A stretch of 8,733 nucleotides of DNA from contig WRJU01000179.1 of assembly GCA_009778425.1 (NCBI GenBank), positions 1-8,733 on the forward strand. Reading direction: 5' to 3'. The notes below the pieces were generated by a model, which saw only the letters and a program-made list of their open reading frames with translations, had not been told where the DNA came from and did no database searches. Shown here piece after piece: positions 1 through 7,344 of this stretch (position 1 is its first letter; the number at the start of each line of letters is the position of its first letter). The translations under genes were made by a program, and so were the position numbers. Source of the DNA: Pseudomonadota bacterium. Lineage in GTDB: Bacteria > Pseudomonadota > Gammaproteobacteria > Burkholderiales > Rhodocyclaceae.

Positions 1-1
1 C

Positions 2-31
2 CATTCCCGTTTCCAGGAAATTCCCCAATGA
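2..31 (+). CDS. 3' end of an unidentified upstream gene (partial)
   Basis: The frame starting at base 2 is open to a TGA at 29-31 and would end a protein in HSRFQEIPQ. That stop overlaps the ATG of the GspE-like gene as ATGA, the junction type used at five other places in this operon, which is the main reason to believe it. Nine residues are too few to identify a product. From gene content a GspF-like platform protein would fit, since none is found elsewhere in the window, but that is a guess. A random 30-base open frame is not improbable. Confidence 0.4.
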   Translation, partial: HSRFQEIPQ

Positions 32-1719
32 ACGGGGTGGCGAATCCGGCGACCGCCATGGGCACGATCGGTGCGGCCGATCTGAACGAGATCCGCCGTC
101 TGGCTGCGGGCGAAAAGCTGATGGAAGTGCTCGAAGAGCGCCTGCAACTCTCGCCCGCCGTCGCGCTCGTCCGGCTCGGTGTGACGCTGGGCATCGAAGT
201 GCTCGACATGGAAGCGCTGTACGACATCGTTCCCGATTTCGACCGCTTGCCCTACCACGAAGCGGTACGCCGAAAATGCCTGGTGGCGCACGGCACGACC
301 GATGCGCCGCTCTGTGTGCTCACCGATCCCTTCGATCTGGCGCAGCAGAGCTGGCTCGAAACCCGGCTGGGGCGCGCGCCGCAATGGCGGCTTGTGCATC
401 CGTCCGACCTCGTCGCGTTCTTCGCCGTGCACGAGGAGAAACTGCGCGCAATGGATGGCGCACTCGGCGCGATGGGCGCGCAGCAGCCCGCGCTCGTTGC
501 TGCAGAAGACATCTCGCTCGCGTCGATCTCGCAGGATGCGAGCCCGGTGGTGCGCCTCGTCAATTCGACGATCTTCGATGCCATGGGCAGTTCGGCCAGC
601 GATATTCACCTCGAAACCGCGCCCAAAGGACTCAAGGTCAAATACCGCATCGATGGCGTACTGACGCAGGTGGCGCAGGTTCCGGGGCTGGAGATGGCAG
701 ACCAGGTGGTGTCCCGGATCAAGGTCATGGCCGAACTCGACATTGCCGAGCGCCGAATTCCGCAGGACGGCCGCTTCAAGCTTTCGATCAAGGGCAGTGA
801 AATCGATTTCCGCGTCTCGGTGATGCCCAGCCTGTTCGGCGAGGACGTGGTCATCCGCATCCTCGACAAACGCTCGCTGTCCGATCAAATCCAGGGGCTG
901 CGCCTCGATTTTCTCGGTTTCGACGCGGAATTGCTGCTGCGTATCCGCAAACTTGCCAGTGAGCCGTACGGCATGCTGCTGGTGACGGGGCCGACCGGCT
1001 CCGGCAAGACGACGACGCTCTATGCCGCGCTCTCGGAGATCAACGATGGGCGCGACAAGATTATTACCATCGAGGACCCGGTTGAGTACCAGTTGCCGGA
1101 CGTGCTGCAGATTCCGGTCAATGAGAAGAAGGGGCTGACCTTTGCACGGGGTCTGCGTTCGATCCTGCGGCACGACCCGGACAAGATTCTGGTGGGTGAA
1201 ATCCGCGATCCGGAAACGGCGCAGATCGCCATCCAGTCGGCGTTGACCGGGCATCTGGTGTTTACCAGCGTGCATGCGAACAACGTATTCGACGTGCTTG
1301 GCCGCTTCCTGCACATGGGCGTCGATACCTACAGCTTTGTTTCCGCCTTGAACGGGATTCTTGCACAACGCCTGGTGCGCGTGCTTTGTCCGCAATGTGC
1401 CGAACCCTACGCCCCTGCGGCCGGCGAACTGGAGGCGGCCGGCGCCACGTACGAGCAGGCCGCCAATGCGCGGCTACGACGCGGGCGCGGCTGCGGCCAC
1501 TGCCGGGGGTCGGGATACAAGGGGCGCCATGCGATTGGTGAAGTCCTGCGCCTGACCGACGAACTCCGCGAAATGATCGTTGCACGGGCACCGATCCGCA
1601 ACATCAAGGAGGCGGCACATGCGAACGGCACCCGTTTTCTGCGCGAATCGGCACTGGCGCTGGCATTGGCCGGCATGACGACCCTGGAAGAGATCGACCG
1701 TGTCACTTTTTCGGACTGA
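28..1719 (+). CDS. gspE: GspE/PilB-family secretion ATPase
   Basis: Cytoplasmic hexameric ATPase expected to drive pseudopilus assembly. The 563-residue protein has an N-terminal T2SSE_N-like domain (about residues 40-145) and then the linker motif SDIHLE (191-196), typical of GspE/PilB. The Walker A loop GPTGSGKT is at 321-328, the Asp box IEDPVEY at 348-354, the Walker B-type ILVGEIRD at 387-394, and the His box around TGHLVFTSVHANN (407-419). Four cysteines in two CxxC pairs (454/457 and 489/492) match the zinc-binding module of GspE and PilB. All motifs are intact and the length is normal. The ATG at 28 has AGGAAA at 15-20 in front of it; an in-frame ATG at 58 is a weaker alternative. It leads the visible operon and overlaps the next gene by 20 bases. 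PilT is unlikely because of the long N-terminal domain and the zinc module. Confidence 0.95.
   Translation: MNGVANPATAMGTIGAADLNEIRRLAAGEKLMEVLEERLQLSPAVALVRLGVTLGIEVLDMEALYDIVPDFDRLPYHEAVRRKCLVAHGTTDAPLCVLTDPFDLAQQSWLETRLGRAPQWRLVHPSDLVAFFAVHEEKLRAMDGALGAMGAQQPALVAAEDISLASISQDASPVVRLVNSTIFDAMGSSASDIHLETAPKGLKVKYRIDGVLTQVAQVPGLEMADQVVSRIKVMAELDIAERRIPQDGRFKLSIKGSEIDFRVSVMPSLFGEDVVIRILDKRSLSDQIQGLRLDFLGFDAELLLRIRKLASEPYGMLLVTGPTGSGKTTTLYAALSEINDGRDKIITIEDPVEYQLPDVLQIPVNEKKGLTFARGLRSILRHDPDKILVGEIRDPETAQIAIQSALTGHLVFTSVHANNVFDVLGRFLHMGVDTYSFVSALNGILAQRLVRVLCPQCAEPYAPAAGELEAAGATYEQAANARLRRGRGCGHCRGSGYKGRHAIGEVLRLTDELREMIVARAPIRNIKEAAHANGTRFLRESALALALAGMTTLEEIDRVTFSD
1686..1690 (+). promoter_or_regulatory. 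Ribosome binding site supporting a GTG start
   Basis: GGAAG lies inside the end of the ATPase gene, nine bases before GTG at 1700. It supports that GTG as the start of the PilM/GspL-like gene, because the next in-frame ATG (1910) would remove 70 residues, including the expected first strand of the fold. Confidence 0.6.
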
Positions 1720-2524
1720 ACACACCTTTGCCGTACTGTGTCCGGACGAGGTCGCCGTTTATCGGCCGAGCCGCAGCAGGGCTTTGTCCGTTGCTGCAAG
1801 GGGGGCGGGTGCGGCATCCGCCGTGTCGCGCACCGATGGCGCACCTGCGTGGAGTGGCGCTCTCAAGAAGTTGGCGGCCTGGCTTGCTCGTCGTTCGGCA
1901 TCGTCGGCGATGCGTCTTCATGTTGTTCTCTCCAACAGCTTCGTTCGCTTCGCCTGTGTGCCGTGGTCGGAGGCGATTGCCGACGAGGGCGAGCTTCAGA
2001 CCGTGGCGGGGTTGGTGCTGGAAGGCTGCTATGGCGACATGGCTGGCTGGACGGTATCGCTCGATAACGGGGGCTGGGGCGAGGCGCGTCTCGTTTGTGC
2101 GGTGGAAAGCGCCCTGTTGGCCGAACTGCGTGAAACGGTCGAGGCCGCGCACGTCGATTGTTCGCATATAGAACCGTATTTTGTGACTTGCTGGAATCGC
2201 TGGTGCGGCGAGCTACCGGCGGGCGATGCGCTGTGGGTGGTCGCTGAGCCGCAGGGGCCGGCGGTCGTGGCTTCTTTCCGAGGCGGTGCGTGGAACAGCG
2301 TGCGGTCGACTGGCAGCGGGTACGAGGCAGCGTCACTGCGGCGGCTGCTCGACAGGGAGGCGTTGCTGCAGGGCTTCGAGAGCATGCCTGGGGGCTGGTT
2401 GCATTGTCCGGGCCTTGCGTCCGGTTGCGCTGAACTGGACGGCACGTCGATACGCGTACTTGCGCCGCAGAAGCACCATGCGTCGATGGCGATGACGATG
2501 GCTTTTGTGGGGGGCGGAAAATGA
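1700..2524 (+). CDS. PilM / GspL cytoplasmic-domain-like protein
   Basis: This 274-residue protein has no transmembrane segment or signal peptide, so it is expected in the cytoplasm. Its opening (VSLFRTEHTFAVL), the segment LHVVLSNSFVRFACVPWS (73-90), and a later segment with IEPYFVTCWNRW (157-168) resemble the actin-like fold of PilM and the cytoplasmic half of GspL, which dock the ATPase to the membrane platform. The similarity is by pattern only and the protein is divergent. Gene order supports the call: it sits between the ATPase and a PilN-like bitopic protein, as pilM precedes pilN in type IV pilus clusters. It starts with GTG inside the ATPase gene (20-base overlap) and ends in an ATGA overlap with the next gene. 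A full GspL is excluded because the chain stops before any membrane segment. Confidence 0.7.
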   Translation: MSLFRTEHTFAVLCPDEVAVYRPSRSRALSVAARGAGAASAVSRTDGAPAWSGALKKLAAWLARRSASSAMRLHVVLSNSFVRFACVPWSEAIADEGELQTVAGLVLEGCYGDMAGWTVSLDNGGWGEARLVCAVESALLAELRETVEAAHVDCSHIEPYFVTCWNRWCGELPAGDALWVVAEPQGPAVVASFRGGAWNSVRSTGSGYEAASLRRLLDREALLQGFESMPGGWLHCPGLASGCAELDGTSIRVLAPQKHHASMAMTMAFVGGGK

Positions 2525-3477
2525 GGCCAGTCTCGGTCAATTTCTCCGCGCACCGCAGACACCCGTACGACCGCGCCGGATGGGCGTTGCTGGTAGTTGC
2601 GGCCGGAGTTGGCCTCTTCCTCGTCTGGCATTATGTTATGTTGGTACGTGAGTTCGACGCTGGCGAAGTCGCGCGCGCTCGCTTGCAACGTCCAGTGAGC
2701 GGAACGAGTCGTGTTTCCGGCGCCGAGGAAAAGGTTCGCTTGCGTACTGAAATGCGTTTCGCACGACGCGTCATCGAGCAACTTGATACGCCCTGGTTGG
2801 CCCTGTTTGCCGCTGTCGAGACCGCATACGACGACAACGTGACGCTGCTCGGCGTCGAACCGGAACCCGAACGCCGCGAGGTGCGCCTGCTCGCTGAGGC
2901 TAAGGATGTCGAGGCGATGCTTGCCTACGTTCGCCAGGTGCGGCAATCGCCAGTGCTCAGGGATGCCTGGCTGGCGAACCATCAGGTTAACCAGCAGGAC
3001 CCGTTGCGCCCGGTGCGCTTTTCGATCATTGCCCGCTGGCTCTCGCCGTCGGTGAAACCTGCATCGACCATAGCCGTTTCCGACGCTCCCCGCGAGGAGA
3101 TAACGGCAGGTACAGGCCAGGCCGTTGGCAGCGATACCCGCGAGAAAGAAACGGTGGATGTGGGCCAAGTCGTTGCCGACGATACCAGTAAGGAAGCCGC
3201 AGCGGATGCAGGCCAGCTTGTTGCCGACGCTCCCCGCGAGGAGATAACGACAGGCGCAGGCCAAGTCGTTGCCAGCGATACTCGCGAGGAAGAAACGGCG
3301 GAGGTGGGCCAAGCCGTTGCCAGCGATCCCCGCGAGGCAGCAACGATAGAAGTGGGCCAGGTTGTTGCCGACGATACCAGTAAGGAAGCGGCAGCGAATG
3401 CAGGCCAGGTTGTTGCCGACGCTCCCCACGAAGAGATAACGGCAGGTGCAGGCCAGGAAGGGGAGGCAACGCCATGA
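2521..3477 (+). CDS. PilN-like inner-membrane protein with repetitive periplasmic tail
   Basis: A 318-residue bitopic protein with a short cytoplasmic N-terminus containing the PilN-like VSVNFSAHRR (4-13), one membrane helix at about 21-42, and a periplasmic part. PilN binds PilM through its N-terminus and pairs with PilO; the same role is inferred here from position and topology. The conserved-looking part ends near RFSIIARWL (166-174), about where PilN and GspL ferredoxin-like domains end. Residues 175-318 are an extension dominated by eight 16-residue repeats (189-316), rich in Asp, Glu, Ala, Val and Gly-Gln. The tail is hydrophilic and probably flexible. Both ends of the gene are ATGA overlaps, so translation is probably coupled. 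The PilN call rests on context and topology more than on motifs. No function is known for the tail. Confidence 0.72.
   Translation: MRPVSVNFSAHRRHPYDRAGWALLVVAAGVGLFLVWHYVMLVREFDAGEVARARLQRPVSGTSRVSGAEEKVRLRTEMRFARRVIEQLDTPWLALFAAVETAYDDNVTLLGVEPEPERREVRLLAEAKDVEAMLAYVRQVRQSPVLRDAWLANHQVNQQDPLRPVRFSIIARWLSPSVKPASTIAVSDAPREEITAGTGQAVGSDTREKETVDVGQVVADDTSKEAAADAGQLVADAPREEITTGAGQVVASDTREEETAEVGQAVASDPREAATIEVGQVVADDTSKEAAANAGQVVADAPHEEITAGAGQEGEATP
3085..3468 (+). repeat. Eight tandem 48-bp (16-residue) coding repeats
   Basis: Every unit has Gly-Gln at the same place (residues 199-200, 215-216, 231-232, 247-248, 263-264, 279-280, 295-296, 311-312), an exact 16-residue period over eight units. 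Three unit types are visible: A (AP[R/H]EEITxGxGQ, units 1, 4, 8), B (D[T/P]REx-x-TxxVGQ, units 2, 5, 6) and C (DTSKEAAA[D/N]AGQ, units 3, 7), in the order A B C A B B C A. Units 3 and 7 differ at only 3 of 48 bases by eye. The last unit diverges after Gly-Gln. The 48-base length keeps the frame, so copy number could vary without breaking the gene. Confidence 0.93.
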
Positions 3478-4028
3478 TGCGCCGGATACTGTGGTTCTTT
3501 CGCAGTTGGCAGCGCAAATTCAGCCGCTCGATGATGGCGGGCTGTCTGTTGGCCGTGCTCTGCGGGGTAGCGTATGTTGCAGAGATTGCTCCGCAGGAGA
3601 AACGGACCGCTGCACAGCGTTCAGGCATCGAGAAACTGCACAAGGCGCAAGCTGCGTTGTCCGAGGCTCCTGCCATACAAACTCCGGCCGAACAGCTCGA
3701 TTCCTTTTATGCTTTTTTCCCTGACGACAATATTGTGCCGACGGTGCTGGAGCGGCTGTTCGCTGCAGCGGCCCGCGAGAACCTCGCCTTGCCGCAGGGC
3801 GACTACCGGGTTGCAAAGGAATCGGCGGGGCGGCTCGCTCGCTACGAGATTACGCTGCCGTTGAAAGGGGCCTATCCCGGTTTGCGGCAATTCATCGCGC
3901 AATCCCTGAAGGAAACGCCGGCGCTGTCCCTGCAGGGGGCGTCGTTTGCCCGGCAGGCCGCCGACGATATTGGCGTCGATGCACAGGTTCGCCTCGCACT
4001 CTACGTACGAAGAACGGAGGAACCATGA
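3474..4028 (+). CDS. PilO / GspM-like inner-membrane protein
   Basis: A 184-residue protein with a basic N-terminus (MMRRILWFFRSWQRKFSRS), one membrane helix at about 20-38, a helical stretch likely to form a coiled coil (about 40-60), and a periplasmic domain to the end. This is the topology of PilO and GspM, which pair with PilN or GspL below the secretin. The segment KGAYPGLRQFIAQSL (about 127-141) resembles the 'G-x-Y-x-x-L-x-x-F' pattern in PilO-type ferredoxin-like domains. GGGAGG at 3461-3466 precedes the start. ATGATG offers two adjacent starts; the first makes an ATGA overlap with the previous gene. It ends in another ATGA overlap. Identification is by topology, domain pattern and gene order. 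Confidence 0.75.
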   Translation: MMRRILWFFRSWQRKFSRSMMAGCLLAVLCGVAYVAEIAPQEKRTAAQRSGIEKLHKAQAALSEAPAIQTPAEQLDSFYAFFPDDNIVPTVLERLFAAAARENLALPQGDYRVAKESAGRLARYEITLPLKGAYPGLRQFIAQSLKETPALSLQGASFARQAADDIGVDAQVRLALYVRRTEEP

Positions 4029-4558
4029 TCCGATCCAGTATGCAGATTTCTCCACGGTGGCGACAGGCATTGCTCCTTTTCGCGCTGCTGGCGAGCATTG
4101 CTGCCAGTTATTGGGTGGAACATGCCGGGGCCGAACCCGCGGAAACCGTCGAGGCCGTTGCCCGGAATGTGCCGGCGGCTCCCGTAGAGGTTCCAGACGC
4201 CGCTGGCGAGGATGAGCCGCTCGATCTGGGGCGACTGACGCGGCGCGAATTGGCAGGGACCGACATCGATGCCTTCCGGGCGAAAAGTTGGTACGTCCCG
4301 CCGCCGCCACCGCCACCCGAGCCGCCGGAGGAACCGGCTGCACCGCCGCTACCGTTCCAGTACATGGGCAAGACCGAGGAGGCCGACGGTGGGAAAACCG
4401 TTGTCTATCTGGTACACGGCAACGAGTTTCATGCCGTGTCGCCGGGAGAGGAATTTGCCGGGGCCTACCGGCTTGAACGGGTGGAACAAGCGGCTTTGGT
4501 GATCCATTACCTCCCCTTGTCCATCGACCAAAACCTTCCAATCGCCACGGGCGAATGA
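4025..4558 (+). CDS. PilP / GspC-like protein with proline hinge
   Basis: A 177-residue protein with one N-terminal membrane helix (about 13-31), an acidic Ala/Pro/Glu-rich stretch, a nearly pure proline segment (92-110, starting PPPPPPPEPPEEP), and a small C-terminal beta domain from LPFQYMGK (109-116) on. That domain matches the pattern of PilP and the GspC homology region: 'PF-x-Y-x-G', a glycine turn, VVYLVHGNEFHAVSPGEEF, then a final RLERVEQAALVIHYLPL. In T2SS and type IV pili this domain binds the secretin N-domains, so it probably links the inner-membrane complex to the secretin encoded next. GGAGG at 4016-4020 is only four bases from the ATG, a short spacing. Both ends are ATGA overlaps. 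Automated names calling this family a translation initiation factor would not fit a membrane-anchored periplasmic protein. Confidence 0.72.
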   Translation: MIRSSMQISPRWRQALLLFALLASIAASYWVEHAGAEPAETVEAVARNVPAAPVEVPDAAGEDEPLDLGRLTRRELAGTDIDAFRAKSWYVPPPPPPPEPPEEPAAPPLPFQYMGKTEEADGGKTVVYLVHGNEFHAVSPGEEFAGAYRLERVEQAALVIHYLPLSIDQNLPIATGE

Positions 4559-6864
4559 ATGTCATGACGAAATCAATCGAATCTTTTCCGATGACTCCCC
4601 GATTGCCGAAGCTGTTCCGGGCCGCCGCATTGCTCCTGGTGCTGGCGGGCTGTGCCAGCGATATGACGCATCGCGAGGGTTTGGGGCTGCTCGAAAAGGG
4701 GCAGATGGAAGCCGGTCTCGCTGCACTGGAAAAAGCCGTACAGGAGTCGCCCAGGAACGCAGTGTTTCGCAAGGATTTCACTATCCACAAGGCAGCCTAC
4801 ATCGAGCAACTGTTAGCGCGGGGCGATGCTGAACGGAAGGCGGGCAAGTTCGCAACAGCCGAGGAAAACTTCAACAAGGTCCTCTTGCTGGAACCGCATA
4901 ACGTGCGCGCCCGCGCCAGCCTGGATGCGCTGGCGCGTGACAGACGCCACGATGAAACAGTCAGTCAGGCACGGGCGGCGCTGAAAGGCGGTGATGTCGA
5001 TCAGGCGCAACGCTTGTTGCGCCCGGTATTGCTGGAAAACGCCGATTTTCCACCCGCATCGGCGCTGCGCCAGGAAATTGCGGAATTGCAGGCGAAACGA
5101 CAGATGTCCGAGCAGACGCTGCGCAGCGATCAGGGAAAGCCCATCAACATAGATTTCCGCGATGCAAACGTGCGCATGGTGTTCGAGGCCCTGTCGCGCA
5201 GCAGTGGAATAAATTTCATTCTGGACAAGGATGTGCGCCCCGACTTGAATACCAGTATTTATGTCAAGGGGACCTCGGTCGAGAATGCCATCGACCTGAT
5301 CCTGCAGACGTGCCAGTTGCAGAAAAAAATCCTCAACGCCAATACAGTGCTGATCTATCCGAATACGCCGGAGAAACTGAAAGAATATCAGGAACTCATT
5401 GTCAAGACGTTCTATCTGCAAAATGCCGATGTCAAGCAAGTTCAGAACACCCTGAAGACCTTGCTGAAGGCCAAGGATCTGGTGGTCGACGAAAAACTCA
5501 ACCTGATCATGATGCGCGACACGCCGGAGGCCCTCCAACTGGCGGAGAAACTGGTCGCCACCCAGGACATGGCTGAGCCGGAGGTGATGCTCGAAATCGA
5601 GATCATGGAGGTGCTGCGTTCGCGCCTGGTCGACCTGGGGGTGCAATGGCCGACGCAATTATCTCTGACACCGCTGGCGGCCGGCAGCGGTACGCTGACG
5701 CTGAACGACCTGCGGAACCTGAATAGTTCCCGTATTGGGGCGACCGTTGGTCAGGCAGGAATCGACGCGAAACAGGAGCTTGCCGACACCAACCTTCTGG
5801 CCAATCCTCGCATTCGCGTACGCAATCGGGAGAAGGCAAAGGTCATGGTCGGCGACAGGATACCGATCGTAACGACGACCTCGACGTCGACCGGGTTCGT
5901 GGCGGACAGCATTCAGTACATCGACGTCGGCCTGAAGGTCGAGTTGGAGCCCAACATTTATCTGCAAGGCGACGTGGCGATCAAGGTCGAACTGGAGGTG
6001 AGTTCGCTCGGCCCGCAGGTAAAGGCAGGCAGCGGCACGGTGGCCTACCAGATCGGTACGCGCAACGCGAGCACCATACTCCGCTTGCGGGACGGCGAAA
6101 CTCAGATACTCGCCGGACTGCTGAGCGACGAGGAGCGTGCATCGGGTACTGGTCTGCCGGGGCTGTCGGGGCTGCCGCTGATCGGGCGTTTGTTTGGCAG
6201 CCGCAGCGATTCAAAGAAGAAGACGGAGATCGTGATGTCGATTACGCCTCGGATGGTTCGCAACCTTCAGCTTCCGGGTGCGGATCAGAGCGAATTCTGG
6301 TCGGGGAGTGAAAACACCCTCCGTACGCGGCCGCTGAGCCTTCAGGAGACAAGCCCAACGGCGTCGGGCGCTGGCACGAATGGCGGTGCTGCCGACGCAG
6401 GAACATCGAACCTGTCCAACGTTCAGGGCGAGCGCCCAGCCGCCGAGAATGTCACAGCGACCTGGGCGGGGCCGACCGAGGTCAAGCAAGGGGAGCCATT
6501 CAAGTTGCTGCTGAAGGTGAAATCGGACGGGGCCCTGCGTCTCCTGCCCCTCCAGGCGTCCTTCGACCCGTCGGTCCTGCAGGTGGTAGCCATTTCGGAA
6601 GGAGGTTTTTTCAAACAGGACGGCGGTTCAAGCAGTTTTTCCAGCAATGTTGATGCCGCTGCCGGAAAATTCTTTATCAGCGCATCAAGTACTGCCGTGA
6701 TGGGCGCGCAGGGTGAAGGTGTAGCGGCGGAAGTGACGCTGCGGGCACTCGGCCCGGCTGCGAAGACGGATGTCAGGCTGCTGACCGTCGAGCCGGTCTC
6801 CGATGGCGGCAAGGCGCCTGCGGCGCTGTTGCCGCCAGCATTTTCTATTGCCGTATCGCCATGA
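4555..6864 (+). CDS. gspD: GspD/PilQ-family lipoprotein secretin with TPR-like and cohesin-like domains
   Basis: Outer-membrane secretin channel, 769 residues. A signal peptide ends in the lipobox LAGC (Cys33), followed by Ala, so an outer-membrane lipoprotein is expected. Residues about 37-180 are helical and TPR-like (for example AERKAGKFATAEENFNKVLL). A short secretin N-terminal domain follows (about 197-270), then an N1-type domain starting KTFYLQNADVKQVQNTL (284-300), and the secretin core (about 343-568) with LLANPRIRVRNREKAKVMVG and the signature LPGLSGLPLIGRLF (534-547). A Ser/Thr/Gly linker leads to a cohesin-like beta domain (about 630-769). The start is uncertain. ATG 4555 gives an ATGA overlap with the previous gene but a long pre-signal stretch. 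ATG 4564 is close by, and ATG 4591 gives a compact 20-residue signal peptide but has no clear ribosome binding site. The gene ends in an ATGA overlap with the first pseudopilin gene. Confidence 0.93.
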   Translation: MNVMTKSIESFPMTPRLPKLFRAAALLLVLAGCASDMTHREGLGLLEKGQMEAGLAALEKAVQESPRNAVFRKDFTIHKAAYIEQLLARGDAERKAGKFATAEENFNKVLLLEPHNVRARASLDALARDRRHDETVSQARAALKGGDVDQAQRLLRPVLLENADFPPASALRQEIAELQAKRQMSEQTLRSDQGKPINIDFRDANVRMVFEALSRSSGINFILDKDVRPDLNTSIYVKGTSVENAIDLILQTCQLQKKILNANTVLIYPNTPEKLKEYQELIVKTFYLQNADVKQVQNTLKTLLKAKDLVVDEKLNLIMMRDTPEALQLAEKLVATQDMAEPEVMLEIEIMEVLRSRLVDLGVQWPTQLSLTPLAAGSGTLTLNDLRNLNSSRIGATVGQAGIDAKQELADTNLLANPRIRVRNREKAKVMVGDRIPIVTTTSTSTGFVADSIQYIDVGLKVELEPNIYLQGDVAIKVELEVSSLGPQVKAGSGTVAYQIGTRNASTILRLRDGETQILAGLLSDEERASGTGLPGLSGLPLIGRLFGSRSDSKKKTEIVMSITPRMVRNLQLPGADQSEFWSGSENTLRTRPLSLQETSPTASGAGTNGGAADAGTSNLSNVQGERPAAENVTATWAGPTEVKQGEPFKLLLKVKSDGALRLLPLQASFDPSVLQVVAISEGGFFKQDGGSSSFSSNVDAAAGKFFISASSTAVMGAQGEGVAAEVTLRALGPAAKTDVRLLTVEPVSDGGKAPAALLPPAFSIAVSP

Positions 6865-7343
6865 GGCAGAGTTCGACCGCACGCGGCTTCACTATCGTCG
6901 AACTGTTGGTGACGGTGGCGATTGTTGGAATCCTGGCGAGCGCAATTTTCCCCTTGGCGGAATTGTCGTTTCAACGGGGGCGTGAGCAGGAGCTGCGGAG
7001 TGCGCTACGCGTGCTGAGAAGTGCTCTCGATGCTTACCGCCAGGCCGCCGATGATGGGCGCATTCTAAAAAATCAGGATGAATCCGGGTATCCGAAACGC
7101 CTTGAGGACCTTGTCGACGGTGTTCCGGATGCGAAAAATCCGAAAGGTGGCCGCTTGGTGTTTCTACGCCGGATACCCCGCGACCCCATGATCAGGGACG
7201 CAGGCATCCCCGACGCGAAAACATGGGGAAAGCGGAGTTATGTTTCTCCTCGCAATGAGCCTCGTGAAGGCGAGGATGTTTTCGATGTGTACTCGCTGGC
7301 GCCGGGAAGCGGAATGAACGGCATCCCGTATCGGGAGTGGTGA
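6861..7343 (+). CDS. GspG-like pseudopilin 1
   Basis: A 160-residue type II pseudopilin with a short basic leader. Cleavage and methylation by a prepilin peptidase are expected between Gly9 and Phe10 (RG^FTIVE), with Glu14 at mature position +5. A hydrophobic helix (about 10-30) and amphipathic helix continuation follow. The C-terminal globular part contains YPKRLEDLVDG and LRRIPRDPM, the GspG-style region, and ends YREW. It starts in an ATGA overlap with the secretin gene and is followed after one base by the second pseudopilin gene. Which of the three pseudopilins is the major subunit cannot be read from sequence; this one has a longer insert than a typical GspG in the region after LEDLV. 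Confidence 0.88.
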   Translation: MRQSSTARGFTIVELLVTVAIVGILASAIFPLAELSFQRGREQELRSALRVLRSALDAYRQAADDGRILKNQDESGYPKRLEDLVDGVPDAKNPKGGRLVFLRRIPRDPMIRDAGIPDAKTWGKRSYVSPRNEPREGEDVFDVYSLAPGSGMNGIPYREW

Positions 7344-7344
7344 G

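Noticed and set aside
2029..3429. 466-codon open frame on the minus strand with repeated Gly-Asn-x-Leu-Ala units
   Set aside because: It is the antisense reading of the PilM- and PilN-like genes. The 48-base repeats keep every frame open, there is no family resemblance, and the plus-strand genes fit the operon.
3085..3468. CRISPR array
   Set aside because: The repeats are contiguous 48-base coding units with no unique spacers and keep an open frame through the whole array.
3026..3676. 216-codon open frame on the minus strand with Pro/Leu/Arg repeats
   Set aside because: Another antisense shadow of the same repeat array; low-complexity composition and no ribosome binding site or context.
4025..4558. 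Reading the PilP/GspC-like protein as a translation initiation factor
   Set aside because: I recall this label being attached to related proteins. A membrane helix, proline hinge and periplasmic-type beta domain do not fit it; the proline and acidic composition probably caused the match.
3621..4790. 389-codon open frame on the minus strand
   Set aside because: It runs antisense across three well-supported genes and their ATGA junctions. Its Arg/Pro-rich sequence is typical of a GC-rich shadow frame.
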